A stretch of 40,040 nt of DNA from Thermodesulfobacteriaceae bacterium (lineage in GTDB: Bacteria; Desulfobacterota; Thermodesulfobacteria; Thermodesulfobacteriales; Thermodesulfatatoraceae), in contig WGCA01000067.1 in the NCBI GenBank assembly GCA_015494065.1, forward strand, positions 1 to 40,040. Reading direction: 5' to 3'. The notes under the pieces were generated by a model. The model saw only the letters and a list, made by a program, of their open reading frames with translations, was not told the origin of the DNA and ran no database searches. A program made the position numbers and the translations under genes. Shown here in pieces: positions 15,527 through 23,327 of the stretch (position 1 is its first letter; the number at the start of each line of letters is the position of its first letter).

Positions 15527-16569
15527 TTTTGACGGCTTATGTCAGGCGTCAGATCCTAAAGTCTTTTGCCCTCTTTCTCTTTACCCTCACCTTCATCTTC
15601 GGGGTTTACATGTTGGCCCGTTACCTAGCCCAGGCCGCGGAGGGGGAGATCCCCACCGCTGTTATCCTAAAACTCGTCTCTTTGCGGGTACTCATTGCCC
15701 AGGAGATAATCCTGCCTACCACCTTTTATTTTGGTGTCCTCATAGGGGTCAACCGACTCTTTCGCAATGCGGAAATGGTGGCCATGTTTGCCTGTGGCTT
15801 CGGAACCAAACACTTGCTGCGGGCCTTCTTACCCCTGACCCTGGTTCTTTTTTTGACCGTAGCCTCCCTTTCCCTTATAGTTCGCCCCCTGGCCTGGGAA
15901 AAATTTTATTCTTTAAAAGAAGCTGCAAGCCGGCGTTTCGCCCTCAAACGTTTAAAGGCCAAAATGTTTTATGCTTTACCCAAAGGTGGCGTCTTTTTCG
16001 CCCAAAGACTCGATCATAAAACGGGCACCGCTTACCAGGTATTCATCTACGTACGCCGGAACGGAAACGTAAGGGTCATTAGGGCTAAAGAGGCCTTAGA
16101 AAAGAGAACAAAGGGCAGAATATACCTGCTTTTGAAAGAGGGCCGGCAGTACGAATTTCAAGAAGGGGGGCTGATCCTGGTCTCCGAGTTTGAATCCTTT
16201 ACCTTTCCCGTGGAAGAAAAGGCAAAGGAAAGCAGAGACCGCTTAAAGGCCTGGCCTACCCCAAGACTTTGGTATGCCAAGGGTAAAAAGGCCCTGGCCG
16301 AACTCCAGTGGCGCATCTTGGCCCCGCTGGGAGTCCTGATTTTAGCCAGTCTGGGGCTCGCCCTGGCCCCTACCACTCCCAGAAAGACCACGGTAAAGCC
16401 CTTTGTCTGGGCCCTTTTTTTCTTCATTCTTTATTTTTACGGGGTGGCCTCCCTCAAAAAACTGGTAGCCCAGGGGAGTTTCCCCACATTACCAGGTCTT
16501 TTCAGTGTACCCCTGGCCCTGGCCGGGGTTACCCTGGTCTCTTTTTGGTATAACTGGCGGCTTAAATGA
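15523..16569 (+). CDS. lptF: LptF/LptG-family permease (first copy)
   Basis: This inner-membrane protein of 348 residues has the LptF/G layout. Three transmembrane helices lie at about 12-35, 55-78 and 95-120. A periplasmic beta-jellyroll region (about 125-250) contains FFAQRLDHKTG and YEFQEGGLILVSEFESF. Three more helices follow at about 260-345. LptF and LptG with LptB extract lipopolysaccharide from the inner membrane and push it onto the periplasmic bridge. It is coupled by ATGA overlaps to the nucleotidyltransferase before it and to lptG after it. The lptF/lptG labels are by order only. A dedicated role in exporting another lipid is possible. Confidence 0.85.
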   Translation: MILTAYVRRQILKSFALFLFTLTFIFGVYMLARYLAQAAEGEIPTAVILKLVSLRVLIAQEIILPTTFYFGVLIGVNRLFRNAEMVAMFACGFGTKHLLRAFLPLTLVLFLTVASLSLIVRPLAWEKFYSLKEAASRRFALKRLKAKMFYALPKGGVFFAQRLDHKTGTAYQVFIYVRRNGNVRVIRAKEALEKRTKGRIYLLLKEGRQYEFQEGGLILVSEFESFTFPVEEKAKESRDRLKAWPTPRLWYAKGKKALAELQWRILAPLGVLILASLGLALAPTTPRKTTVKPFVWALFFFILYFYGVASLKKLVAQGSFPTLPGLFSVPLALAGVTLVSFWYNWRLK

Positions 16570-17636
16570 AAACATTTGACCGGTATCTCCTAAAAATCTT
16601 GCTTCGTTTCTTCCTGATGGTGGCCCTGGGGCTGACGCTTCTCTTTGATCTGTTTGAGTTTTTAAACCAGCTTTCCCGGGTGGGTACCGGTTCCTACCAC
16701 CTCAAAAAGGCCCTCTGGTACGTGCTCCTTACTAGCCCCCATAAGCTATACGTGCTCCTGCCGGTCTTAAGCCTTCTGGCGGTGCTTTTGGCCCAGGGCC
16801 AGCTGGTAGACCGCAACGAAAGTCTGGCCCTTGAAGCGGTAGGCTTCTCCAGGACCAGACAAATCCTGGTTTTTGCCCTGGCGGTCTTTACACTGGGACT
16901 TGGTTGGTGTGGGCTTGAGGAAACTTTTTTCAAAAAGGCCGAGAGCAAGGCCTGGCAAATCCGCGCCAGGGCCCTGGCCTCCCAGAAGTTCACCCCCTAC
17001 GGGGAGGGTTTTTGGACCAAAAGGGGAGAGACGTATCTCAGGGTGGAAAAGGTCCTGGATGACGGTCTGATGGAAGGGATCGAAATCTTTTGCTTTGAGG
17101 GCAAGGAGCTCAAAAGTTACCTTTTTGCCCCCATGGGTAAGGCCGATAAGGGTAAATGGCTCCTCTGGAAGGTCAGGGAAAATCTCTTCGGGCCCCAAGA
17201 GGTTAAGGAAAAATTTTATCCTCGCCTTTTTTGGCAAGCCCCGATCCCGGCGCAGGAACTGAGTAGGCTGGCCCTCCCCTTAGAATTCCTGGACGCCCAA
17301 ACCCTGTGGCACTACCGGCTGATCTTTAAGGCCGGGGGGCAGGACGTGTACCGCTACACCCTGGCCCTGTGGGAGCGGTTGACCACCCCTTTTTTGGTCT
17401 TGGCCATGGGGCTCCTGGCCCTAAGCTTCGCCACGAGCCCCCTTAAAAGGAAAAAACCGGTGCTTACCCGTCTGCTGGGAGGCCTTTTCGGGGGTCTCTT
17501 TTTCTACCTCTTGCGGGAAGCCGTAACCCACACGGGAAGGGTCTACGGCCTCTCCCCCCCTTTGGTAGCCCTTGGTCCCGTTTTCCTGGTATTGGGCCTG
17601 GCCCTCTGGCGTTTCAAAAAAGCGGCTCGGGCCTAA
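16566..17636 (+). CDS. lptG: LptF/LptG-family permease (second copy)
   Basis: This 356-residue partner of the preceding permease has the same plan. Its N-terminal helix MKTFDRYLLKILLRFFLMV is followed by LPVLSLLAVLLAQGQL and the cytoplasmic coupling segment NESLALEAVGFSR, which in Lpt systems contacts LptB. The periplasmic domain covers about residues 125-265 and three C-terminal helices follow, with RLLGGLFGGLFFYLLREA in the middle one. It begins in an ATGA overlap with the first permease and ends 23 bases inside the convergent phosphatase gene. No lptA, lptC or lptD is present in the window. Confidence 0.85.
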   Translation: MKTFDRYLLKILLRFFLMVALGLTLLFDLFEFLNQLSRVGTGSYHLKKALWYVLLTSPHKLYVLLPVLSLLAVLLAQGQLVDRNESLALEAVGFSRTRQILVFALAVFTLGLGWCGLEETFFKKAESKAWQIRARALASQKFTPYGEGFWTKRGETYLRVEKVLDDGLMEGIEIFCFEGKELKSYLFAPMGKADKGKWLLWKVRENLFGPQEVKEKFYPRLFWQAPIPAQELSRLALPLEFLDAQTLWHYRLIFKAGGQDVYRYTLALWERLTTPFLVLAMGLLALSFATSPLKRKKPVLTRLLGGLFGGLFFYLLREAVTHTGRVYGLSPPLVALGPVFLVLGLALWRFKKAARA

Positions 17637-18489
17637 AAGAGGCCCCGTCCCAAACAAAACTCTGAAATACAAAAGTCCCTTTTTGGTCGTCTATACGGAA
17701 AAGGAAAAATCTTGATTTTTTTGTAGGATTTGAACCCAGATAAGTAAGGGAGGAGACCCCAAAGACAGGGGTCCTGCCCCAGAGGGTGTCAAGCTCAAAC
17801 CGGCCAACCCGGTGGGTGTGCCCGTAAAGGACAAGCTCTACCCCCTCCTTCACCAGGATTCTTTGTAAGGCCAGCGCGTCCTTTAAGGCCTTGCGTTTGG
17901 AAACCACCCCTTTGAGAGGTGGGTGATGCAGATAAAGCACCCGGAAAAAATCCCTTTTGCGCAACCAGGCCAAGGTCTGCGCCAGTCTTTCCAGTTGTTT
18001 GAGCCCAAGCCGCCCGACGGCCCAAGGAGGGATGTTAGGGCAGGCGGTACTAAGCCCCACCAGGGCCAGCCTTCCTAGAACCCGCACCCGAGGGAACCGT
18101 TCCGTAAGGGGTCCTTCCCCCTCAAGATAAGCGGCCCACTTTCCGTAGGTGGCCGAAAAATCCTCTGGTGCGTAGGAATCGTGGTTGCCAGGGGCTATGC
18201 CTACCTGCTCAGGGCTACCCAGGCACTTCAAAAAGGAAAGGGCCAAGGTGAACTCCTCAGGCAGCCCCAGGTGGGTAAGGTCGCCGGTGACAATGATCTG
18301 GTGAGGCTTGAGCCGCTTTACCTCCTCACAAAGAGCAAGAAGGGGGGCTAGCCCGTGTTTCTTGCCCCGTAAAAGTCGCCAGCGGAGGTAACCGATGAGC
18401 CGGCGCCCCGCTAGCTTTCGCCAAGGAGGGGCAAGGCTTGCCAAATGCCAATCAGAACAATGAACTAAGAGCTTTTCCCTGGTCAACAT
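17614..18489 (-). CDS. Calcineurin-type metallophosphatase
   Basis: This 291-residue protein has all the metal-binding motifs of the family: DWH near the N-terminus (HCSDWHLAS), GD in VTGDLTHLG, GNHD in APGNHDSYAP, the HH pair in LYLHHPP and GHTH in LYGHTHRVG. No signal peptide or membrane segment is seen, so it should be cytoplasmic. The family includes cyclic-nucleotide phosphodiesterases and lipid-related enzymes such as LpxH and LpxG. Set inside the lipid island, a phosphomonoesterase or pyrophosphatase acting on a lipid or CDP intermediate is a fair guess only. Its ATG lies one base from a possible GTG start of the divergent CDP-alcohol transferase gene. Confidence 0.8.
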   Translation of the reverse strand: MLTREKLLVHCSDWHLASLAPPWRKLAGRRLIGYLRWRLLRGKKHGLAPLLALCEEVKRLKPHQIIVTGDLTHLGLPEEFTLALSFLKCLGSPEQVGIAPGNHDSYAPEDFSATYGKWAAYLEGEGPLTERFPRVRVLGRLALVGLSTACPNIPPWAVGRLGLKQLERLAQTLAWLRKRDFFRVLYLHHPPLKGVVSKRKALKDALALQRILVKEGVELVLYGHTHRVGRFELDTLWGRTPVFGVSSLTYLGSNPTKKSRFFLFRIDDQKGTFVFQSFVWDGASFRPEPLF

Positions 18490-18514
18490 AGTGCTATCCG
18501 TTAAAATAGAAAAG

Positions 18515-19696
18515 ATGGCCCGTTACGTCTATTTTTACGGCAAAGACCAAGTAAGAATCTGGGGGCTTACCGTCCCAGAACGGTTAAAAAGACTCCTCGG
18601 CCCCCAGGTCAAAGAACTAAAAGACCCTTCGCAACTCACCCCCGAGGACGAAGTCTTTATCTTCAACGTGGACTACCTGCTTGACGACCGTCTGGTCAAA
18701 TATCTTGGTACCCAGCCAGGTCTTTTGGTTTACCAAAAAGAAGGCCCCAAAGAAATCCCTCTTGCCGCCTACGTTTCGGCCCCCGTTTTTGCCGAGACCC
18801 TGGCCTGTTTTGAAGGCCGGGGCCCTTTGCCTCAAAGGATCAAAACCCAGCTCCTTGGAGAAATTTCGGCAGCTTTTTTTAAACAGCTGCGCAAATTTGA
18901 ACCGCCCTTTGCCCTCCCGGTCTCGGAGAAAAACCGGGATTTCCTTGAAAGGCGCCTTTATGATTGGTCTTACAAAGGGGTCACTGACCTGGTGACCAAA
19001 TGGCTGTGGCCCCATCCAGCCCGAAGAGTAGTCAAGTGGTGCGTCAAGCTTGGCCTTAAGCCCAACCATGTAACTTTTTTGGGTTTCATCCTGGTCGTCC
19101 TAGCCGGTTACCTCTTTTATCAGGGACGTCTAGGGCTGGGCTTAATAGCGGCCTGGCTTATGACCTTTTTTGACACGGTAGACGGAAAACTGGCCCGGGT
19201 GACGGTCACTTCAAGCAAATTTGGCCATTACTTTGACCATCTCATTGATCTCATTCACCCCCCCATCTGGTATATACTCTGGGGCGTCGGGGTTGAGCGA
19301 TGGGGGCTCACCAACCCGCTGCCTGTCAGTCTGCTGGGCACCTTGCTTGTAACCGGCTACGTCCTAGGAAGACTGGTAGAAGGGGCGTTCATGGCCCGTT
19401 TTGGCTTTGAAATTTTTTGTTGGCGGCCTTTTGATTCCTACTTTCGTCTTATCACCGCCCGGCGTAACCCCTGTCTCATCATCCTGACCGTAAGTTACCT
19501 CCTCGGCCAACCCCAGTATGGTCTCCTGGCCACCACCTGCTGGACGGTCTTTACTAGTTTGGTCCTCCTGTTCCGCTTAGCTCTGGCCTGGTGGCAAGGG
19601 AGGAGAAGGCCCCTTACGCCCTGGCTGGCTGAAATAGAAAAATACCGTGCCCACAAGTTGGCCCTCAAGTGGTTTACCAGAGAAGCCACCGCATAG
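18515..19696 (+). CDS. CDP-alcohol phosphatidyltransferase with extra N-terminal domain
   Basis: This membrane enzyme exchanges the CMP of a CDP-activated compound for an alcohol. The signature DGxxAR(x)nGxxxDxxxD is complete across DTVDGKLARVTVTSSK and FGHYFDHLID, and about six hydrophobic segments lie in the C-terminal 220 residues. The first 150 residues are not part of the family core. They are soluble and include EDEVFIFNVDYLLDDRLV, which faintly recalls a degenerate nucleotidyltransferase; bifunctional cytidylyltransferase/transferase proteins are known for di-myo-inositol-phosphate synthesis in thermophiles. The ATG at 18515 is preferred over the GTG at 18491, though neither has a strong ribosome site. 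It leads the operon with the lipid kinase, Tam41-like gene and lptB. The head-group substrate is unknown. Confidence 0.82.
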   Translation: MARYVYFYGKDQVRIWGLTVPERLKRLLGPQVKELKDPSQLTPEDEVFIFNVDYLLDDRLVKYLGTQPGLLVYQKEGPKEIPLAAYVSAPVFAETLACFEGRGPLPQRIKTQLLGEISAAFFKQLRKFEPPFALPVSEKNRDFLERRLYDWSYKGVTDLVTKWLWPHPARRVVKWCVKLGLKPNHVTFLGFILVVLAGYLFYQGRLGLGLIAAWLMTFFDTVDGKLARVTVTSSKFGHYFDHLIDLIHPPIWYILWGVGVERWGLTNPLPVSLLGTLLVTGYVLGRLVEGAFMARFGFEIFCWRPFDSYFRLITARRNPCLIILTVSYLLGQPQYGLLATTCWTVFTSLVLLFRLALAWWQGRRRPLTPWLAEIEKYRAHKLALKWFTREATA

Positions 19697-20511
19697 CCGA
19701 AGCCGGTCTGGTCATCAACCCGACCTCCGGGCGCAATCTCCGGGAGGCAAACCGCCTGCTGGCGCTCGCCCACCAGGCCGGGCTTGATCACGCTGAGGGA
19801 AAGGACTTTGACTCACTTAAGGAGGCCACCTTCACCCTTTTGGCCCAAAAGAAAAAGATTTTGCTGGTTAGCGGGGGAGACGGGACTTTGTCCGCGGTCT
19901 TAACCACTTGTCTCAAGGCGCGCCGTCTTCCCATACTAGCGGTATTGCCCGGGGGGACCACCAATCTTATTGCCTGGGACGTTAGCCGCCCTAAAGGGCA
20001 GCTTAAAATATTTAGGTACTTTTTGGCTGGAAAACCCCCGGCAGTTGAGATAAGACGGGCACTTAAGATCAAGTCTTACGAGATTTACGGTATGTTTTGC
20101 GCGGCAGGGATGCTGGCCGAAGGGGTAAGACGTTATAATCTAAATCGCCAAGAAAAGGGCCTGCGCGGGCTAAGAAACGCCCTCCCCGTAGCCGTAAGCC
20201 TTTTAAAGGAGGTTTTTTTTCGGGGTCGCCCCGGCTTTCCTTTAAACACCTGCCCGGCCGCCCCTTTCTCCCTGAATACGGTAATGGTGACCACGCTTGA
20301 GAAGGTGTTTTTACCGCTAAAACCCTTTATCTCCCGCTGTCCTTACTTAAAGGTGGGGTTTTTCCCCGAAAAACTCCTACCTTTTAAAGTCTCCTGTCTT
20401 CCCAAGATCGAGCTTAAGACCTCCACCCTGGCGGTGGACGGGGAGATCTTGACCGGGCAGGCCACGTTTACCGTAGAAACCGGACCGGAGGTGATCTTTT
20501 ACCGGTGGTAG
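19669..20511 (+). CDS. DAGK-fold lipid kinase, candidate ceramide kinase
   Basis: This is an ATP-dependent lipid kinase of 280 residues in the diacylglycerol/sphingosine kinase superfamily. It shows GLVINPTSGRN at the start, the nucleotide loop VSGGDGTLSAV, then LPGGTTNLIAWDV, and a C-terminal VDGEILTG strand typical of the YegS/DgkB domain. Beside ceramide genes, phosphorylation of ceramide or a sphingoid base is plausible; Caulobacter has a distinct bacterial ceramide kinase in its sphingolipid locus. Diacylglycerol is the alternative substrate. The GTG start overlaps the upstream gene by 28 bases and no better start precedes the NPTSG motif. It overlaps the next gene by seven bases. Confidence 0.8.
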   Translation: MVYQRSHRIAEAGLVINPTSGRNLREANRLLALAHQAGLDHAEGKDFDSLKEATFTLLAQKKKILLVSGGDGTLSAVLTTCLKARRLPILAVLPGGTTNLIAWDVSRPKGQLKIFRYFLAGKPPAVEIRRALKIKSYEIYGMFCAAGMLAEGVRRYNLNRQEKGLRGLRNALPVAVSLLKEVFFRGRPGFPLNTCPAAPFSLNTVMVTTLEKVFLPLKPFISRCPYLKVGFFPEKLLPFKVSCLPKIELKTSTLAVDGEILTGQATFTVETGPEVIFYRW

Positions 20512-21431
20512 TCTCAAGGGACCTGCTGAGCTATCTGGCAGAATACGCGGTGAGGGAACCAGAGCCAGCCCTTTTGCCCCTCATCGGGGAATTCAAAAAC
20601 ACCTACCCCAATCTCCGGGCCATATTCTTTTACGGTTCCTGTCTCCAGGAAAAGGACCTGACCCAAAGTTTGGTCGATCTCTACCTCTTGACAAAAGATT
20701 ATCGGGGGGCTTACCGCAACCCGGCCCTGGCGCTGGCCAATTATCTCCTGCCCCCCAACGTGTTCTGGGCCTCCCGGGACAGGATAAGGGCCAAATACGC
20801 CGTGATGGCCCTCTGGCATTTAGAAAAGGCCGTAACCCCTAGGTGGTTTCATTCCTATTTCTGGGGGCGTTTTGCCCAGCCCACCGCCCTCATCTGGTGG
20901 AAAGACCCCTTCAGTCGGCAAAGGGCCTTGCGGATCCTGGCCCGGGCCGTAGTCACTTTTTTGCAAGAGACCATCCCTTTGGCCCCGCCGCAGGGGAGGA
21001 TAAAAGACCTCTGGCTTACCGGCCTTACCTATAGTTACCGGGCGGAACTGCGGCCTGAATCCCCTAAAAGGCTTCTGGCCCTCTGGGAGAAAAACAAGGA
21101 TTTCTTTAAAGAAGTGACCAAAAGGGCCGTACCTGCCCTTCCCTTTAATATAAATGTGCAGGAAGACCGCTACGTCGCAAAGATACCCGCCAAACTAAGA
21201 AAACTTGCCTATTTTAAATGGTCCCTCAGGATGGTCCAGGGAAAGGTTCTTTCGGTCTTAAGGCTGGCCAAGGCCTGTTTCACCTTTCAGGGTGGGGTAG
21301 ATTACGCCCTCTGGAAGATTGAACGTCACAGCGGCAAGCGCCTGGAAGTGCCTGCGGTCCTGCGCCGGCACCCTTTTCTGGCCCTTATTTTCTGGGGCTG
21401 GCGCGCTTTACTCACCCGGGGGGTGCGTTGA
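20505..21431 (+). CDS. Tam41-like CDP-lipid synthase (CTP:lipid-phosphate cytidylyltransferase)
   Basis: This 308-residue protein would usually be called hypothetical. Its motifs follow the mitochondrial CDP-diacylglycerol synthase Tam41: a nucleotidyltransferase-type FFYGSC with an acidic residue in SLVDLYLL, then AYRNPALALANYL, KYAVMALWHLEKA and SYFWGRFAQPTALIWW (Tam41 has KYGV and AGRLQKP here), and later LTGLTYSYRAELRP. Tam41 turns phosphatidic acid and CTP into the CDP-lipid. The position between a lipid kinase and lptB, with a CDP-alcohol transferase at the operon head, fits kinase-CDP-lipid-head-group chemistry. It overlaps the kinase by seven bases and lptB by one base (TGATG). The match is by eye, so family assignment is good but not certain and the lipid substrate is unknown. 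Confidence 0.62.
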   Translation: MVVSRDLLSYLAEYAVREPEPALLPLIGEFKNTYPNLRAIFFYGSCLQEKDLTQSLVDLYLLTKDYRGAYRNPALALANYLLPPNVFWASRDRIRAKYAVMALWHLEKAVTPRWFHSYFWGRFAQPTALIWWKDPFSRQRALRILARAVVTFLQETIPLAPPQGRIKDLWLTGLTYSYRAELRPESPKRLLALWEKNKDFFKEVTKRAVPALPFNINVQEDRYVAKIPAKLRKLAYFKWSLRMVQGKVLSVLRLAKACFTFQGGVDYALWKIERHSGKRLEVPAVLRRHPFLALIFWGWRALLTRGVR

Positions 21432-22153
21432 TGAAAACCTTGTGGGCACAAGGACTGGAAAAGAGTTTTAAAAAAAGAAAGGTCGTCAAAGGAGTAAGCC
21501 TTGAGGTCCGAAGCGGGGAGGTGGTAGGGCTCCTCGGGCCCAACGGGGCCGGCAAGACCACCACTTTTTATATGATCGCCGGACTACTCAAACCTGAAGC
21601 CGGCAAAATCTGGCTAAACGAGAAAGAGATCACCTCCTTTTCTTTGGCCAAGCGGGCTAAATTGGGGCTGACCTACCTGCCTCAAGAACGTTCGGTGTTT
21701 CGCGAACTGACGGTAGAAAAAAACATCCTCGGGGTCTTGGAGCTCAAAAAATTAACTAAAGAAGAAAGAGAGCAGCGCAAAGAGGCCATTGTCCAAGAAT
21801 TTGGCCTGGAAGAAGTGGCCGGACACAAAGGTTATACCCTTTCAGGGGGTGAGGCCAGGCGGGTGGAGATCGCCCGGGCCGTGGCCGTGGAGCCTGATTT
21901 TATCCTCCTTGACGAGCCCTTCGCCGGGATAGACCCTTTGACCGTAAAAAACCTCCAAAAACTCATCCTGGAACTCAAGGAGAAGGGAATCGGGATCCTG
22001 ATCTCGGATCATAACGTAAGGGAGACCCTTAAAATTTGCGACCGCGCCTACCTTCTCTATCAAGGAGAGATCCTGATTGCCGGCACCGCCCAGGAAATCG
22101 CCCAAGACCAGAAGGCTAGGAATTTTTACTTGGGGCAGGACTTCAATCTTTAA
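21431..22153 (+). CDS. lptB: LptB ATPase of a lipid-extraction transporter
   Basis: This 240-residue ABC ATPase is clearly of the LptB type: Walker A LLGPNGAGKTTTFYMIAG, the Q-loop YLPQERSVF, signature TLSGGEARRVEIARA, Walker B ILLDEPFAGIDP and the LptB hallmark ISDHNVRETL. It powers LptFG. It starts at an ATG sharing one base with the Tam41-like stop (a TTG at 21428 is an alternative) and ends 11 bases inside the convergent glycerophosphotransferase-like gene. In many proteobacteria lptB sits with lptC, lptA and rpoN; here it is instead last in a lipid-head-group operon. Confidence 0.92.
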   Translation: MKTLWAQGLEKSFKKRKVVKGVSLEVRSGEVVGLLGPNGAGKTTTFYMIAGLLKPEAGKIWLNEKEITSFSLAKRAKLGLTYLPQERSVFRELTVEKNILGVLELKKLTKEEREQRKEAIVQEFGLEEVAGHKGYTLSGGEARRVEIARAVAVEPDFILLDEPFAGIDPLTVKNLQKLILELKEKGIGILISDHNVRETLKICDRAYLLYQGEILIAGTAQEIAQDQKARNFYLGQDFNL

Positions 22154-23327
22154 GCCGTGCCTTGGTCCGGGGGTGTTCGCGTAAAAACTGGTAGATGGCC
22201 GCAGCCCCCCGCTGAGCCGCCGTAGTCCCTGGTTCGTCATAAAAGGTGTAGCGAAAGGCCTCCCTTTGCTTGGGTTCATAAAGAGATTGAAGGGTAAAAG
22301 CCCTTTTAAGACAGCGGGCGAAATCCCTTTCAAAATCCTCCACCACCTGGCCAAAGGTCCAGTGAAGATAATAAGGGTTACCCTGCCATTTGACTCCGTG
22401 GGCGTTTAAATAAATGCAGGGGCGCGGCTTCCAAATAAACTCGTATACCTGACTGCTCACGTCCCCCAGATAAATGTCGGCGGCTAGCATATACGTCATA
22501 TCTACCGAGGCCATGCTGCCCAAATCGATATGGATGTTGGGGCAGCGGTAAAATCTTTTGGGAATTCGGCGGGCCCGGTGTCTGAGCCTCCTCCTGAAAA
22601 GCACCACGTGGGGGGCAAAGATGAGGTTGTATTCCCGGTGCTTGGCAAAAAATTCGAGCACCTTAAGCCCCCATTTGTTCCAGGAGGCCACCCGCTGGTC
22701 AAAATGCGGGTTGTAGACCACGGTGACGTGGTCGTTGGCAAAGATCCTAGGGCGCTGGGGGTGAAGCTTCTCCACCACTTCGAATTTGGGCCAACCCACC
22801 ACGGCGTATTTCCCCTCCTCAAGCAGCCCCAATTCTTTCAGACGGTCCACGTATTTCTGCCCAGGCAACAAAACAAAGTCAAAATATTTGATCTTCGGGT
22901 CAAACCCGCCCTTACGGTCACCGGCACCGTGACGGGTATGGATCATGATCAGGTCTTCCAGACCGAATTTGGTACGCAGGCGCGCACAGTGCCTTTCCGG
23001 CGCCACCAGGACGTCAAGAGTCCTGAAGAACTCAAGGTTCCGGCGAAGGACCATAGTCTTGCGCCCAAAGGCCCAGGTGGAAACGAAAGGATCTAAAAGC
23101 TGGTAATACCAGGGGACAGGGAGTTTGAGAAAACGAGCCTTATGCCCGGGATAAAAAGAGGCTATCTTTTGCGCGAACCTGAGTTCTTCCTCGGTGGCAC
23201 AGGCCACTGTCACGTCCAAGGCTTTCCCATACCGCCTGGATAGTTCAAAGGCGTAAGGGGCGGCGTGGGGCACCTGGTGCGGAAAATAGTGGTTAAAGAG
23301 AAAGCCAACCCTAACTTTGGTTGCCAT
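22143..23327 (-). CDS. CDP-glycerol glycerophosphotransferase-like protein
   Basis: This 394-residue protein has a GT-B-like layout. It has an N-terminal Rossmann half (VGFLFNHYFPHQVPHAAPYA), then IMIHTRHGAGDR, VVYNPHFD and APHVVLF, and the characteristic ADIYLGDVSSQVYEFIWKPR followed by CIYLNAHGVKWQ. That DvSS..yEf..kpRP block is typical of TagB/TagF-type enzymes that transfer glycerol-phosphate or ribitol-phosphate from CDP-polyols. It is last in the ceramide operon, overlapping the GT4 gene by 17 bases. In a Gram-negative this suggests a polyol-phosphate head group on a lipid or surface glycan. The nucleotidyltransferase at 14783 could supply its CDP-donor. The ATG at 23327 is preferred to the TTG at 23342. 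Confidence 0.7.
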   Translation of the reverse strand: MATKVRVGFLFNHYFPHQVPHAAPYAFELSRRYGKALDVTVACATEEELRFAQKIASFYPGHKARFLKLPVPWYYQLLDPFVSTWAFGRKTMVLRRNLEFFRTLDVLVAPERHCARLRTKFGLEDLIMIHTRHGAGDRKGGFDPKIKYFDFVLLPGQKYVDRLKELGLLEEGKYAVVGWPKFEVVEKLHPQRPRIFANDHVTVVYNPHFDQRVASWNKWGLKVLEFFAKHREYNLIFAPHVVLFRRRLRHRARRIPKRFYRCPNIHIDLGSMASVDMTYMLAADIYLGDVSSQVYEFIWKPRPCIYLNAHGVKWQGNPYYLHWTFGQVVEDFERDFARCLKRAFTLQSLYEPKQREAFRYTFYDEPGTTAAQRGAAAIYQFLREHPRTKARLKD

